Source: Septoria linicola
Taxonomy: Eukaryota; Ascomycota; Dothideomycetes; Mycosphaerellales; Mycosphaerellaceae
Direction of reading: 5' to 3'
DNA: 64,000 nucleotides
Assembly (NCBI GenBank): GCA_024114885.1
Contig: CP099418.1
Coordinates: forward strand, 620,001 to 684,000
The notes beneath the pieces were generated by a model. That model searched no databases. It saw only the letters and a list, made by a program, of their open reading frames with translations, and was not told the origin of the DNA. Positions 1 to 9,417 of this stretch are shown piece after piece. The translations under genes were made by a program, and so were the position numbers. Numbering within the stretch: position 1 is the stretch's first letter; each line of letters opens with the position of its first letter.

Positions 1-1
1 G

Positions 2-373
2 ACAGTGCAAGGACTGAGATGGCATAGTCCTATGCTTGACGATATCAGTTCCGCAAAGAGCTGGGCAAAAGTAGAAGCTGGGATGAAGAAGATGTTTCTC
101 GCCGAGGTTTTGAGCAAGTTGCCTGTCGCACAGCATTTCTTGTTCGGCTCGCTGCTTCCTGCTACAGACGAAATGAGCAAGGATGCAGAAGAAAGAGTTG
201 GAGAGGAGGATATAGGAGAGTATGAAGTCACAGTTGATGGCATGAAGCATGTGCATACGGCGAACAGCTGGGGAGACTGCTGCGGGATCAAAGTGCCGTC
301 TGCTGTTGGAGCGAGGCAGGAAATGAGCAAGAATGGCGCTGGAGGTGGGCTCAGAAGAGTGCCGTTTGACTAG
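2..373 (+). CDS. rrd1: PP2A activator (PTPA/Rrd family), 3' part only
   Basis: This is the C-terminal 123 residues of a phosphotyrosyl phosphatase activator. The family is a peptidyl-prolyl isomerase that reactivates protein phosphatase 2A. The visible landmarks are SPMLDDIS, then WAKVEAGMKKMF and EVLSKLPVAQHFLFGSLLP, which is the conserved last helix region of PTPA. A fungal tail follows (WGDCCGIKVPS and a final GLRRVPFD). The frame is already open at base 2 and the 5' end lies outside the window, so the true start and any upstream introns cannot be seen. The first bases read ACAG, so an exon may begin near base 5. The long tail after the core suggests the Rrd1 rather than the Rrd2 paralogue, but this is less certain than the family call. 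Confidence 0.85.
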   Translation, partial: TVQGLRWHSPMLDDISSAKSWAKVEAGMKKMFLAEVLSKLPVAQHFLFGSLLPATDEMSKDAEERVGEEDIGEYEVTVDGMKHVHTANSWGDCCGIKVPSAVGARQEMSKNGAGGGLRRVPFD

Positions 374-788
374 AAGAAAGCCAATCGTGGCGATGAATAA
401 TGATACCCCTGAGTATGCAGCATGAAGCTGTCATGCCGTGCATCTCTAACAATCCATTTTCACTCTCATGCTCCTCTACCTCTATTCCGGGCCCTGATCG
501 ACCAATTCTCATCCTTCGCATTTGACGAGGCCTTCTGTCTCGCTCTTCCTGTATATGCAGCGCGACCGTGGCTTTTTGCCTCATTACTGTGATTCAAAAA
601 TGGCCCTCCCCTGACGCTGACTCTGCTTGATGTCACCCTTCTCTCGCTCCCTCTAGTCTGAGCCCTTGGACCTCTTCCGCACGCTGCCCTCGATATTCCA
701 GCTGCCCAGATGGGCGAGCGTGCGTACACATAATGGTTGCATACACATGTCTTGCTTCTTGAACCGATCCCTCTCTGCACCGCCTCTT
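374..788. other. convergent intergenic region
   Basis: This stretch separates the 3' ends of the PTPA gene and the lipase gene, so it should hold both 3' UTRs and polyadenylation sites. I see no supported gene in it. Confidence 0.6.
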
Positions 789-2153
789 TCACACCTCAAA
801 CCTCTCAGCCCAATGCTTCACCACCACTTTGCCCTCCGAAAAGCTATCTGTCCCCGAGAGCGGCTTCTGCATCCTCACCACAATCGCAGCATGCGTGTGT
901 CTAACCTTTGTAATATGCACCGGAAACTTCGCGAAACCCAACTTATCAAGATTTTCAATCATATCGAATTGTTCTTCCGTCAATGCCAGGATCGGAAAGT
1001 CGTGAGATTTTTCTCTTCGACTTTCTCTTTTGCTGAGTTTGAGATCTTCGTTGTCGGCTTGTTCGCTGTCTGTTGTTGAGCTGGCTTCGCTGGCGGGCTC
1101 GGGGGGTGGGGTTGGGAGATATTCTTCTCGGGAGGAATTCGTGATGCGTTCGTAGGCGCGGTCTGTGGCGGCTTCGGCTTCTTCGAGGAATTTGACGCGG
1201 TATTTGTCGAGCTTGAAGGCTTTGCCGGACTCGTGCAGGCGGATTCGTTGAGCGGATTGGTAGGTTTGGTAGCCTGCGTTGAGGATAAAGGCAGGAAGGG
1301 CAATGGGCACGAGCGTGAGGAAGAGGAGGTAGTAAGGAAGAGATCGAAGGGTTTGGCGAGGTGCGGTGTATATGCGCTCGAAAGCACTCATGTCTTCCCA
1401 AGCGCTTCGGCGTGTCGAGACCGCGTGCGAGGGATCGAGGATTACTTCGCCAGGAGCTGGTTGCTCTTTTAGATAGTGTACGCTGATCTTGTCGAGCTCC
1501 ACGAATGGATCTGTTCGCGAGATGGCAGATGTGTAGTACGGCACGCTTCGGTCGTTCATCGTATTGGCATAGATCCACTTGTTCTTGAATCTGCTTAAGC
1601 CCTTTACAAATACGCTATTTGGATCGGCCATGATCGAGAGAAGAGGCCGTTTCGTATCGCGGAAATCGTCCACCAGGAACATTTGCTGCCCACTGGTGCT
1701 GAGCGTCTTCGCGCCCAGGACATTGAAGATGTACGAACGTGCTCCTCGCTTGGGCGTGCGTACGCCGAGATGAGGCGTGGCGAATGTGCTGAAGTTGACG
1801 GGCTGTATTCTGTCGAAGAGACCGCTGCTGTAGAGCACTCCAATTGCATATCTCGCTATCAGGCCGCCCAGACTGTAGCCTGTAATACTGATCTTTCGTA
1901 TCGTGTGGCCGTCCGACTCTAGCTGTGCAATTCTCTCCTCAATCTCATTGACCACACGCTCGCCGCCCACTTCAATGCCATCGTAAGTCTTATTGTCAGC
2001 TATGCTTGTTGCGACGAGTATGTGTAGGCGATCGTCAGCATACTGCTCGCGCAGTGTGTCGCGAACAAAGTCGAGGTGTTTAGGCTGTCCCCAAAGTCCG
2101 TGGACCAGCACAGCTAAGTGGTCAGCCTCGGAAGCCTTGGGCGAAGAAGTCAT
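789..2153 (-). CDS. DUF676-type serine esterase/lipase
   Basis: A single-exon protein of 454 residues of the DUF676 (Rog1-like) alpha/beta hydrolase family, whose members hydrolyse acylglycerols or phospholipids, often at lipid droplets. The N-terminus has the oxyanion-hole motif LVHGLWG (about residues 16-22). The nucleophile elbow is GYSLGG with Ser94. A candidate acid lies in NDRSVPYYT, and a candidate histidine is in DPSHAV. A hydrophobic stretch rich in Leu, Pro and Ala near residues 272-292 could anchor the protein to a membrane or droplet. The C-terminal third is charged and low in complexity (PTPPPEPASEASS) before a conserved-looking end. The start ATG at 2153 leaves HG 18 residues in, which suits the family. 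It is divergent from REX3 across a 626-bp promoter region. The exact substrate is unknown. Confidence 0.88.
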   Translation of the reverse strand: MTSSPKASEADHLAVLVHGLWGQPKHLDFVRDTLREQYADDRLHILVATSIADNKTYDGIEVGGERVVNEIEERIAQLESDGHTIRKISITGYSLGGLIARYAIGVLYSSGLFDRIQPVNFSTFATPHLGVRTPKRGARSYIFNVLGAKTLSTSGQQMFLVDDFRDTKRPLLSIMADPNSVFVKGLSRFKNKWIYANTMNDRSVPYYTSAISRTDPFVELDKISVHYLKEQPAPGEVILDPSHAVSTRRSAWEDMSAFERIYTAPRQTLRSLPYYLLFLTLVPIALPAFILNAGYQTYQSAQRIRLHESGKAFKLDKYRVKFLEEAEAATDRAYERITNSSREEYLPTPPPEPASEASSTTDSEQADNEDLKLSKRESRREKSHDFPILALTEEQFDMIENLDKLGFAKFPVHITKVRHTHAAIVVRMQKPLSGTDSFSEGKVVVKHWAERFEV

Positions 2154-2779
2154 GACTGCCAGAAGGAAAGTCGCAGGAATGGAAGTTTTGAGGTAGAATC
2201 GGATACCACAACCTTACTTACATTCATGTAGCAGCCTACAGGGAGAAAACACAAAAAGTGTAGTTGTAGGAACCGCCAGCCACGCTATCGGCATCACCGT
2301 AGACCAGATGATGACGAGGTGTTCGGCATCACCAGACGCGGAGATAACGGGCCACCATCACTTCACTTCGCCTTCCCTTCACGGGTCAACTTGGCCTTAC
2401 TCGCGATCTTGTCAACTGCTGGCCCACTTGCTTCACGTCGCTGATCGATGCAACATCTTGGCCCCATAGATGCGCATGCCATTCTTGATCACCGCTGCGT
2501 GTTGCAGAGCCAGCGGTTGGTTTCACGGAGCGTTGTAGGTGCCGCAATCTCTCACAACGCGTTCATCTCTTAATCTTATAGTCCATCACAACACGTAGAA
2601 CACTTCTGTCCATGGCATTCGCACTTGCAGCCTCGACCAGTTGCATTTGCACTCACACTTCTGCCGCAGTCTGAGCTCCTGCTGAAATCCAGCACTAGGC
2701 TTTCCGGATCCGGCACCTGTGTAACGCAAACCACATTCTAGCCAGATGGTAGCAGTCGGCTGCCAGCAAGTCGAGCGCG
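2154..2779. other. divergent promoter region, lipase/REX3
   Basis: A shared upstream region for two genes transcribed away from each other. It has short pyrimidine tracts but no motif I can assign with confidence, and no supported coding sequence. Confidence 0.5.
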
Positions 2780-4906
2780 ATGGTTTTCTCGACCACAAAC
2801 TTATTCAAGAGCATTGTGTGTCCCAAGTTGCGCGAACTGGGCGAATGCAAACTCACCAACTGCATTTACGGGCATTCAACAAACTCCGGCCAGGTGTCAC
2901 CGACTAGTGCAACACCTCCCATCACGAATGGCACGAAACCAGCAGAACAGGCCACAGAACCTCCACTGAAACGGCGGAAGGTGACTTACAACAGCCTGGA
3001 GGAGAAGACCCCGAGCAGAGCTGATCTGATCCGGAGTCAACTTGCTGCTCAAAAAAGGAAGCCACCTGCCGCATCACCACCAAACGGCGCGCGCGTGTCT
3101 CAGTCAGAAGGGGTCGGCGTGTCTCTTGCACAACCACAAACCCTTCATAAGCCAGTCACTCCGCCACCCACAAGCCAGCAGGTCACGTCAATTTCCGGTG
3201 CGCGAGACACGGCAAGCGGCTCAGCAAACAAGAATGGTCACGATACTGCTGCTGCACCTGCAGTTGTCAAGCCAGAGAAGACCGAATCTCTAAACCCGCG
3301 ACTTGTTGCTAGCGATCCAGTTGGGCATGCAAAACGACAACTATTCTTGAAGTATCTTCATGCAGAGCTGGTCAGGCTGAACTTACTGGTGCTTGAGGCC
3401 GCGACGCTTGACTCGAAGGAGAAGTGCAGACTGACGCCACAACAACTCATCACGATGGCACTCGACCTCGAAGAAAGATTCGTACGCGAAAGCGGTGCAG
3501 TCTACAGCAATGTCATCAAGCAGCGAATCGCTGCATATAAAAAAATGTCACTAGAGGCGTGGGTGGCAGAATTGAAGATCACAGTTGTGAAGGAAGAATC
3601 ACCACCTCCTAAGCCACCACCAAAAGCAATCGAGACCGGTCTGCTCCTTGAACAAGAGCCTCTGATACTGCCGCAACTCGTAGCGGACCAGAGGCCATTG
3701 GCCGCACACGGCTACATCATCACCCCGCCATCGAACGCCCAAATACAGGAAGCCAAGGCTGCAGTCGCAGCAAGTCACAACTGGGAAGAATGCGATCGAT
3801 GTTCAGCGCGCTTCCAAGTCTTTCCGGAACGCAATGCTGAAGGACTGCTCACCGGCAATGGACCCTGCAAATACCATCCACGGCGCAAGGCATACCCGCA
3901 GAGGACTAAAGCCGACAAGGACAAGAATATGGTGTCACAGGGACCTTACTACCCTTGCTGTGACGAAGGCGTGGGCACTCCTGGCTGTACTTCGCAGGCC
4001 GAGCATGTGTTCAACACCAAAAGTCCCGCTCGACTAGCTTCCGTGCTGCCTTTCATCAGTACACCGGAGAATCCAGCACCAAAGAAGTCGCCACAAGGTC
4101 GAGAGGTACAAGCTGTCACGTTCGATTGCGAGATGGGATATACGGCCAACGGCTTGGAGCTGATAAGACTGACTGCGGTGGCATGGCCCACCAATGAACA
4201 GCTGGTCGATGTACTCGTCCGACCACTCGGTGCCATCATCGATCTCAACAGCAAGTTCTCTGGAGTATTTCCAGAGAGCTTCACGAATGCGATACCGTAC
4301 GAGAATTGGGCAATTTACACGCCTCCACCACCAAGTCAGAACGAGAGTCATCGTCTGCCAATTGTAGGCAGTCCTGCTAAAGCACGAGAGCTTCTATGCA
4401 GTTTTCTCACACCACGCACACCGTTGATAGGCCATGCCATCGACAACGACCTCAATACTGTCAGATTGTGTCATCCTACAATCATCGATACTGTGATCCT
4501 TTTCCCACACCCACGCGGTTTGCCGATGCGTTTCGGCCTGAAAATGCTCACGCAGAAATACTTGAATCGTCAGATCCAGATGGGTGGGGATCTTGGTCAT
4601 GACTCGAAGGAAGACGCCATTGCAACTGGCGATCTTGTTCGCGTCAAAGTGGCACAGAAGTGGAAAGATATGCGCATAACGGGTTGGAAGATTGTGAATG
4701 GCAAGCAGCTTCTGCCGCCTCCTCCACCGAAGCGAATGCCTTTCGAGATCAACGAAAACACCGCAAAAGCAATGGCTGAGAGAATAGCATTCGGCACGCC
4801 GGTGTCCAAAAAGCGAAGACGTAAGGTATCGACTGATGGAGCTGATGACGGAAGTGAGACAGATGAGGAGTTTTACACTCCTTCAGAGGGTCTCAAAACA
4901 TCGTGA
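2780..4906 (+). CDS. rex3: RNA exonuclease 3 (REX3-like DEDD 3'-5' exonuclease)
   Basis: A single-exon 708-residue protein. The N-terminus carries a CCCH zinc-finger pattern (CPKLRELGECKLTNCIYGHS), typical of fungal Rex3. A second Cys/His-rich segment follows near residues 335-415 (CDRCSARF, CKYH, CCDEG, CTSQAEH). The exonuclease domain begins at about residue 444 with VTFDCEMGY (Asp449 and Glu451). It continues with GHAIDNDL (Asp557) and ends with HDSKED (His607, Asp612), giving a complete DEDD(h) site. Family members trim the 3' ends of stable RNAs such as RNase MRP RNA and snoRNAs. The tail is basic and then acidic (KKRRRKVSTDG). The linker between finger and core is Pro-rich and probably disordered. 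Transcription is divergent from the lipase gene. Confidence 0.92.
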   Translation: MVFSTTNLFKSIVCPKLRELGECKLTNCIYGHSTNSGQVSPTSATPPITNGTKPAEQATEPPLKRRKVTYNSLEEKTPSRADLIRSQLAAQKRKPPAASPPNGARVSQSEGVGVSLAQPQTLHKPVTPPPTSQQVTSISGARDTASGSANKNGHDTAAAPAVVKPEKTESLNPRLVASDPVGHAKRQLFLKYLHAELVRLNLLVLEAATLDSKEKCRLTPQQLITMALDLEERFVRESGAVYSNVIKQRIAAYKKMSLEAWVAELKITVVKEESPPPKPPPKAIETGLLLEQEPLILPQLVADQRPLAAHGYIITPPSNAQIQEAKAAVAASHNWEECDRCSARFQVFPERNAEGLLTGNGPCKYHPRRKAYPQRTKADKDKNMVSQGPYYPCCDEGVGTPGCTSQAEHVFNTKSPARLASVLPFISTPENPAPKKSPQGREVQAVTFDCEMGYTANGLELIRLTAVAWPTNEQLVDVLVRPLGAIIDLNSKFSGVFPESFTNAIPYENWAIYTPPPPSQNESHRLPIVGSPAKARELLCSFLTPRTPLIGHAIDNDLNTVRLCHPTIIDTVILFPHPRGLPMRFGLKMLTQKYLNRQIQMGGDLGHDSKEDAIATGDLVRVKVAQKWKDMRITGWKIVNGKQLLPPPPPKRMPFEINENTAKAMAERIAFGTPVSKKRRRKVSTDGADDGSETDEEFYTPSEGLKTS

Positions 4907-6328
4907 GGGACACATAGGGGTTCTGATACACAATGGCAGAGTATGCCAGAGGATATTCCTGGGGTTGGTCTGGATATAGACTGAGGTCTTTACCCTATAC
5001 TTCGTGTTGCAGCTCCCAAGTTGCGCAACCACTAGGCAGCCATGGACAGAGTTCTACTGCCCACCTCGTCTTCGTGTTGTGCTTCCCGTCATGCCTACAG
5101 CAGTCTACTAATGATACATAATCTCGGCCCAGCACGTGGCTCCGTTACACGATCCTGAGCGGCATGAATAGCGATTCTCCAATTGCGTGAGTTTGTTCAA
5201 GACATGGATATGTGTCCGGCAGCATATCAGCATACTGTTTAGCCTGCACGGCGGACAACACTAACGCTTCTATATTTCTGCCCCGCTACTGCTACAGCCA
5301 TGTGCCTTGCGGCCCCGCAAAATTGTCGTGAAGAGGTGAAGTGTGTGTAGATCACCTGCAGCCGGTTCATGCAAGCTAACGAATCGGACGCGCCCTGCAT
5401 TTGTGTGGGTGTGGAGAAACAACCATCAGATGCGCAGCTTGAAGTCTTCGACGGGGATTTGCAATGCAATTTTTAAACACTCTACGGAAGTCCTGTATGC
5501 ACCAGAACAGCTTAGTGGGCGGTTATGCATCGTCATCGCCATCTGTCGTGGTCTGGATGGGAAGTCTTGCCCAGAACGTGGGAGAGTTTAGTGATTATCG
5601 TGCCGAGAGGCGGCTTGTGGATGTTATGCATGTCTTGCCTTGCAGCAGCGTGGATATAGCGTGTTTCTCCGCCGTGTCTCGACGGCCTCTCGTCCAGACT
5701 TTGAAGGTCTTGGCTGGTGATCCATCACACATATGACAGACGGACGGATCCTGTTGCCGCCTTGCATGTGCGGACGAGCGAAAGAGGACACTGGAGCACC
5801 GGCTGACAGTGCAGCATCCGACGACTTCCTTGGCCTTCGAGTCATCTGTGCATGTGCAATGACCGATCACTTATATTACAGCAGCGTTAAGGACCCTGTC
5901 GGTTGTTTGGCATTACAACAACAAGCAGTGCGAAATACATCTGCCTGGCGCACGCAGCTTCCATCGGTCTAAACAGACGTTGGTGTCTATGGGAAACCCG
6001 GAGTTGTTTGTGGAACGGCGCAAGCAAGCAAGCATTCGAGACTGGGCGAGGCAACCAGGGTTCACCTATACAAGTGGGTCGCTGCTCCACGCGAGTGCAT
6101 ACAACTACTCGGACTCTCCTCGCCTGGGCGAGACTCTTTCTTTTGCCAGCAGCAGCGCGGCGGCGACGCTGCTGTCTTCACAACTCACCAAATACATACA
6201 ACCAGCCAAGAGCCTTCTTGTCGACGCCTTTCGGACGACGGCGGCACCTCTCGATTTCCGGGTATAGCAGGCTTATTAACCTGAACTTACTTTCCCAATT
6301 ACGCACGAGGCAGTAGCCAAGCTCGGCA
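4907..6328. other. long intergenic region
   Basis: About 1.4 kb holding the 3' UTR of REX3 and the promoter or leader of the next gene. Short open frames occur on both strands, but none has a recognisable protein, a good start or splice signals. I see no gene here. Confidence 0.5.
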
Positions 6329-7462
6329 ATGGCCAGCGTCAGGATCAAGACCGTCCCGACTACGACGGCCTGTGTCATCCGCGATTCCGGCGAACAGAAT
6401 AGGCATGAGATTGAAGAGCCCGAAAGCCCCAGTAACGGGCATCGTTCAGAGAGCATAGACTCGCTGCCCAAGCTACGGCCTGAGAGCACCCGAAGTTCAA
6501 CTGACCCATCTCCTGCGGCCCTCCTACAGAGCTACCTCAATACTCCCACTACTGCTCGATCAGTGAGTGGCAGCAATCGCAATCGATCACCGTACTCGAG
6601 GACGCACCTTCGGTCGCGTTCAAGCGGCGCTGCTCTGAGCGCGCCAGCCATGACCAGAGCACATTCCAGCCCAGCCGTGCATTCTGCAAGCCGCGCACCC
6701 GAATTCAACACGCCCTCGTCCGGCTCACTTACTCCAAGTAGCCCTATGCGATCACCAGCCCGACAGCGCTCACCCTTTCGATCTTCCGAGGAAGTAACAT
6801 ACAATCCTCCACCACCACGATCACCCGGCTGGTTCGAGTCGCCAAGTGCAGGAGGTGCGATTGAAGCGATACAAGAGGACAGCGAGCTGGATATCACGCC
6901 AAGACAGACATTGCCGACCTACACGATGCCTTTTGCGCGATCTTCGTCTCTGCGAAAGCGGCCAGCGAGTCCATTGCACTCCGTGACGAATGCCACTCCA
7001 CCTACGTCTATGCCTGGAAGCAGTTTGGAACACAACGTCAGCTCTATGGCATCTTCTGGCTCGAACTCGCCATCGCTGGGCCCTCAAAGATTCAACGAGG
7101 CGATGCCCTCACTACACCACTACGCCAGCGCATCTTCCTTCAGCTCGTTCAGCAGCATACCTTCTACTCCAACATCACAGCGTTCGCGATCACCATCAAT
7201 AAGCTCGCTGGACACTATTGAAGATGCACCAGACATGGAACAAGAAGCAGTGGAAGCGGACAGGATTGAGAAGCTGAGACTAGCAGCTGAGCGCTCAGAA
7301 GCTGGCGAAGACGACGACGACAATCCACGTCGACGAAGCAGTCTGGATGGACCGCGGGGCTTTGGCTTCAGCAGAGGCGGAAACCGCGAACGCAAACGCT
7401 GGTCTGTTTGCGGAGGCGAAAGACGAGTTGACCTCGACTTGGACACTATTTGGGAGGATTAA
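6329..7462 (+). CDS. Ser/Pro-rich, probably disordered fungal protein of unknown function
   Basis: A single-exon 377-residue protein that I cannot assign to a function. It is dominated by Ser, Pro, Arg and Thr, with many SP and RSP/SPxR sites that look like targets for proline-directed kinases. Examples are SPYSRTHLRSRS, SPMRSPARQRSPF and PSISSLDTIEDAP. There is no signal peptide, membrane segment or recognisable fold. Two short segments look less random. One is the N-terminus MASVRIKTVPTTTACVIRD. The other is an acidic and basic C-terminal patch, with NRERKRWSVCGGERR and a final LDLDTIWED. A conserved short linear motif at the extreme C-terminus is plausible. Transcribed in the same direction as REX3 and BUD32 with its own promoter. 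Confidence 0.7.
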   Translation: MASVRIKTVPTTTACVIRDSGEQNRHEIEEPESPSNGHRSESIDSLPKLRPESTRSSTDPSPAALLQSYLNTPTTARSVSGSNRNRSPYSRTHLRSRSSGAALSAPAMTRAHSSPAVHSASRAPEFNTPSSGSLTPSSPMRSPARQRSPFRSSEEVTYNPPPPRSPGWFESPSAGGAIEAIQEDSELDITPRQTLPTYTMPFARSSSLRKRPASPLHSVTNATPPTSMPGSSLEHNVSSMASSGSNSPSLGPQRFNEAMPSLHHYASASSFSSFSSIPSTPTSQRSRSPSISSLDTIEDAPDMEQEAVEADRIEKLRLAAERSEAGEDDDDNPRRRSSLDGPRGFGFSRGGNRERKRWSVCGGERRVDLDLDTIWED

Positions 7463-7864
7463 GATTGCGAGGACCATGATATGTTATTGGCGCAGATAAT
7501 CGTGCTTCCGGAACCTCGAGCGGCCTGAGACGCCGTCATGATTGACGGTGTGAGGACCTCTTGCATTGTCTTGGGCTCGGCGCGGTGTTTTTGAGATTGG
7601 AGTATGGAACCTGGAAACTGCTGTTATTGTTGTACCTTACGAGATACCCACGCTGTCCAATACTACAGGGCGCGAAGTTTATAGCGTGCGAGAAGAGATT
7701 ATGCCTAATGGATAACATCCATCGATATGTTGCACTTTCACATGCGCCGAGCTCGCTCCAAACAATGCCCCGCTTAAATTTATCGGCCTACGCAATGACT
7801 ATTCACTTACTCCACTAGCTATCCTTCTTACACCAACACACTCTATCCACAACTGTCCTCCAAT
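7463..7864. other. intergenic region upstream of BUD32
   Basis: Holds the 3' UTR of the upstream gene and the BUD32 promoter. A pyrimidine-rich run just before the BUD32 ATG (about 7820-7860) fits a fungal transcription start region. No gene is seen. Confidence 0.5.
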
Positions 7865-8647
7865 ATGACGACGACTACCACCGTCGCCGACGCGACCTCA
7901 AAAATCCAATCCCGCCTCGATTCCCTCCCTGCACCATTCTCCACCTCCCCGGAACCCTTCGAGCTCATCACTCAAGGCGCCGAAGCTCTCGTCTACAAAA
8001 CCTCCTTCCTCACACCCTGTCAGCCGGCTGCTCTCAAGATTCGACCCAAAAAGACATGGAGGCATCCGACCTTGGACAAACGATTGACGAAACAGAGAAT
8101 CACCGCTGAAGCGGGAGTGTTGGTCAAGTGTCGGAAGGAAGGCGTTCCGGTACCTGCTGTGCTGGGATTGGATTGGGAGAAGGGTTGGACGGCAGTGGAG
8201 TGGATCGAGGGTGTTACTGTGAAAGCTGCGATTCGGGAGAGAGCACAGGAAGGAGGGGTAGGAGGAGGAGATGATAGGGTAAAAGGGTTGTTGACGAGGA
8301 TTGGAGAAGCAGTAGGAAGGTTACACGCTTGCGGAGTGATTCACGGGGACCTGACAACGAGCAACATGATGTTGAGAAGGAACGCATCAGATCAAAGAGA
8401 AAGTGAATTGAACGGCGAGATTGTGTTGATCGATTTTGGCCTCGCGAGTCAAGCGCAGCAGGAAGAGGAGAGGGCGGTGGATTTGTATGTGTTGGAGAGG
8501 GCGTTTGGAAGCACGCATCCGAAAGAAGAGGAGATGTTTGGGGTCGTGCTGGAGGCGTATGGTGGTGCGTACAAGGGCGCGAAGACTACGTTGAGGAGGT
8601 TGGAGGTTGTGAGGATGAGAGGGAGGAAGAAGAGTATGCTGGGCTGA
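7865..8647 (+). CDS. bud32: EKC/KEOPS complex kinase BUD32
   Basis: A single-exon 260-residue atypical small kinase of the Bud32/PRPK family. It is the ATPase subunit of the KEOPS complex that works with Kae1 to make the t6A37 modification of ANN-decoding tRNAs, and it also affects telomeres and transcription. The nucleotide loop is QGAEALVYK (residues 37-45). The ATP-binding lysine is in ALKIR (Lys58). RHPTLDKRLTKQR (about 66-78) is the family signature. Catalytic HGDLTTSNM has Asp162, and IDFGLAS carries the DFG Asp (190). The C-terminus ends in the usual basic tail (RLEVVRMRGRKKSMLG). A Gly-rich insertion at about residues 129-137 is not typical but lies in a loop. Length is normal for fungal Bud32. 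Confidence 0.94.
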   Translation: MTTTTTVADATSKIQSRLDSLPAPFSTSPEPFELITQGAEALVYKTSFLTPCQPAALKIRPKKTWRHPTLDKRLTKQRITAEAGVLVKCRKEGVPVPAVLGLDWEKGWTAVEWIEGVTVKAAIRERAQEGGVGGGDDRVKGLLTRIGEAVGRLHACGVIHGDLTTSNMMLRRNASDQRESELNGEIVLIDFGLASQAQQEEERAVDLYVLERAFGSTHPKEEEMFGVVLEAYGGAYKGAKTTLRRLEVVRMRGRKKSMLG

Positions 8648-9417
8648 GCTATCGATGGTTGTAGCAGATGTTGTCAATCACCACAGATGGAGGCTGCAGG
8701 CGTCTTGATCACTCCGTTGGCCAGCCATAGCACGTTTGGGCGTCGGTTGGGTCACAATATTCATCGAGTGGTGCTGTGAGGATGAACACTGTCTGGCGAG
8801 AACGGATCTGGCAATAAGACTTCAACATGCCGTGCTTTATCCTGGAAGTACAGTCTATCTTATGCATACGGGATGCGTCCGCTGGCCGTGCACCTCGACT
8901 GCACCAATTGGAGCCATAAGAAGTCTGGGATTCGGTTGCAACTTTAAGCAACCCGCTTCCCGTATGCATAAGACAGACTGTAACGAGGCCAAATTTCTCA
9001 TGATGAGTTCGAACGATATGCGGCGCTGGCAGCTTCGAGCAATTACAACGATTGGTCTGGATGATTGATCTTACACGTGCTGCATAGTACAGTTACTTAG
9101 CAAGTTCGAACATGCGTCTCGTATGGACGACCAGTGCGGCCACTGATCAGGCCACTCGAAAGGCGGGATGTTGGAAGCTGCGTCTGCATTGGACAGAATG
9201 GGCAAGCAAGGTCGCACGAAGTGGGGATAGCTTGCTGTACAGCTCATATCGTTGTCAGTGGGTCGCGCTGCATCTACAAGATACCTAGACCTGCACAGCA
9301 CAAATTCTCACCTATCGTCCGCTATCGAGAAACATTGTCTTGAAACCTGAGCTTCATATCCGATCTTACCCAAAGCATCAACAATAGCTGGCGCGCAGAG
9401 TGCGGAGTATCGATGCC
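8648..9417. other. intergenic region containing a MITE-like inverted repeat
   Basis: Lies between BUD32 and the P450 gene. Apart from the inverted-repeat element at 8849-8982, which is listed separately, I see only short unsupported open frames. Confidence 0.5.
8849..8982. mobile_element. putative Tc1/mariner-type MITE, about 130 bp with TA duplication
   Basis: The sequence shows two 25-base arms, 8849-8873 and 8958-8982, which are reverse complements with a single mismatch (A at 8857 against the G-equivalent in the other arm). About 84 bases lie between them. Both arms end outward in TA followed by CAGTCT. Tc1/mariner elements are known to duplicate a TA target and to have terminal repeats that commonly start with CAGT. 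The simplest reading is a non-autonomous element occupying 8851-8980 with TA flanks at 8849-8850 and 8981-8982. The interior has no coding capacity. I found no second copy in this window, so mobility is inferred from structure only. Confidence 0.55.

Noticed and set aside
955..1578. Long Arg/Pro-rich open frame antisense-shifted within the lipase gene
   Set aside because: It is a shadow of the real lipase frame, with biased composition and no recognisable domain.
9000..9115. GTTCGAAC sequences resembling a tRNA B box
   Set aside because: No A box at the right distance and no cloverleaf can be drawn.
9400..9417. P450 start at 9400
   Set aside because: The codon there is GTG; the first ATG at 9418 begins the membrane anchor directly.
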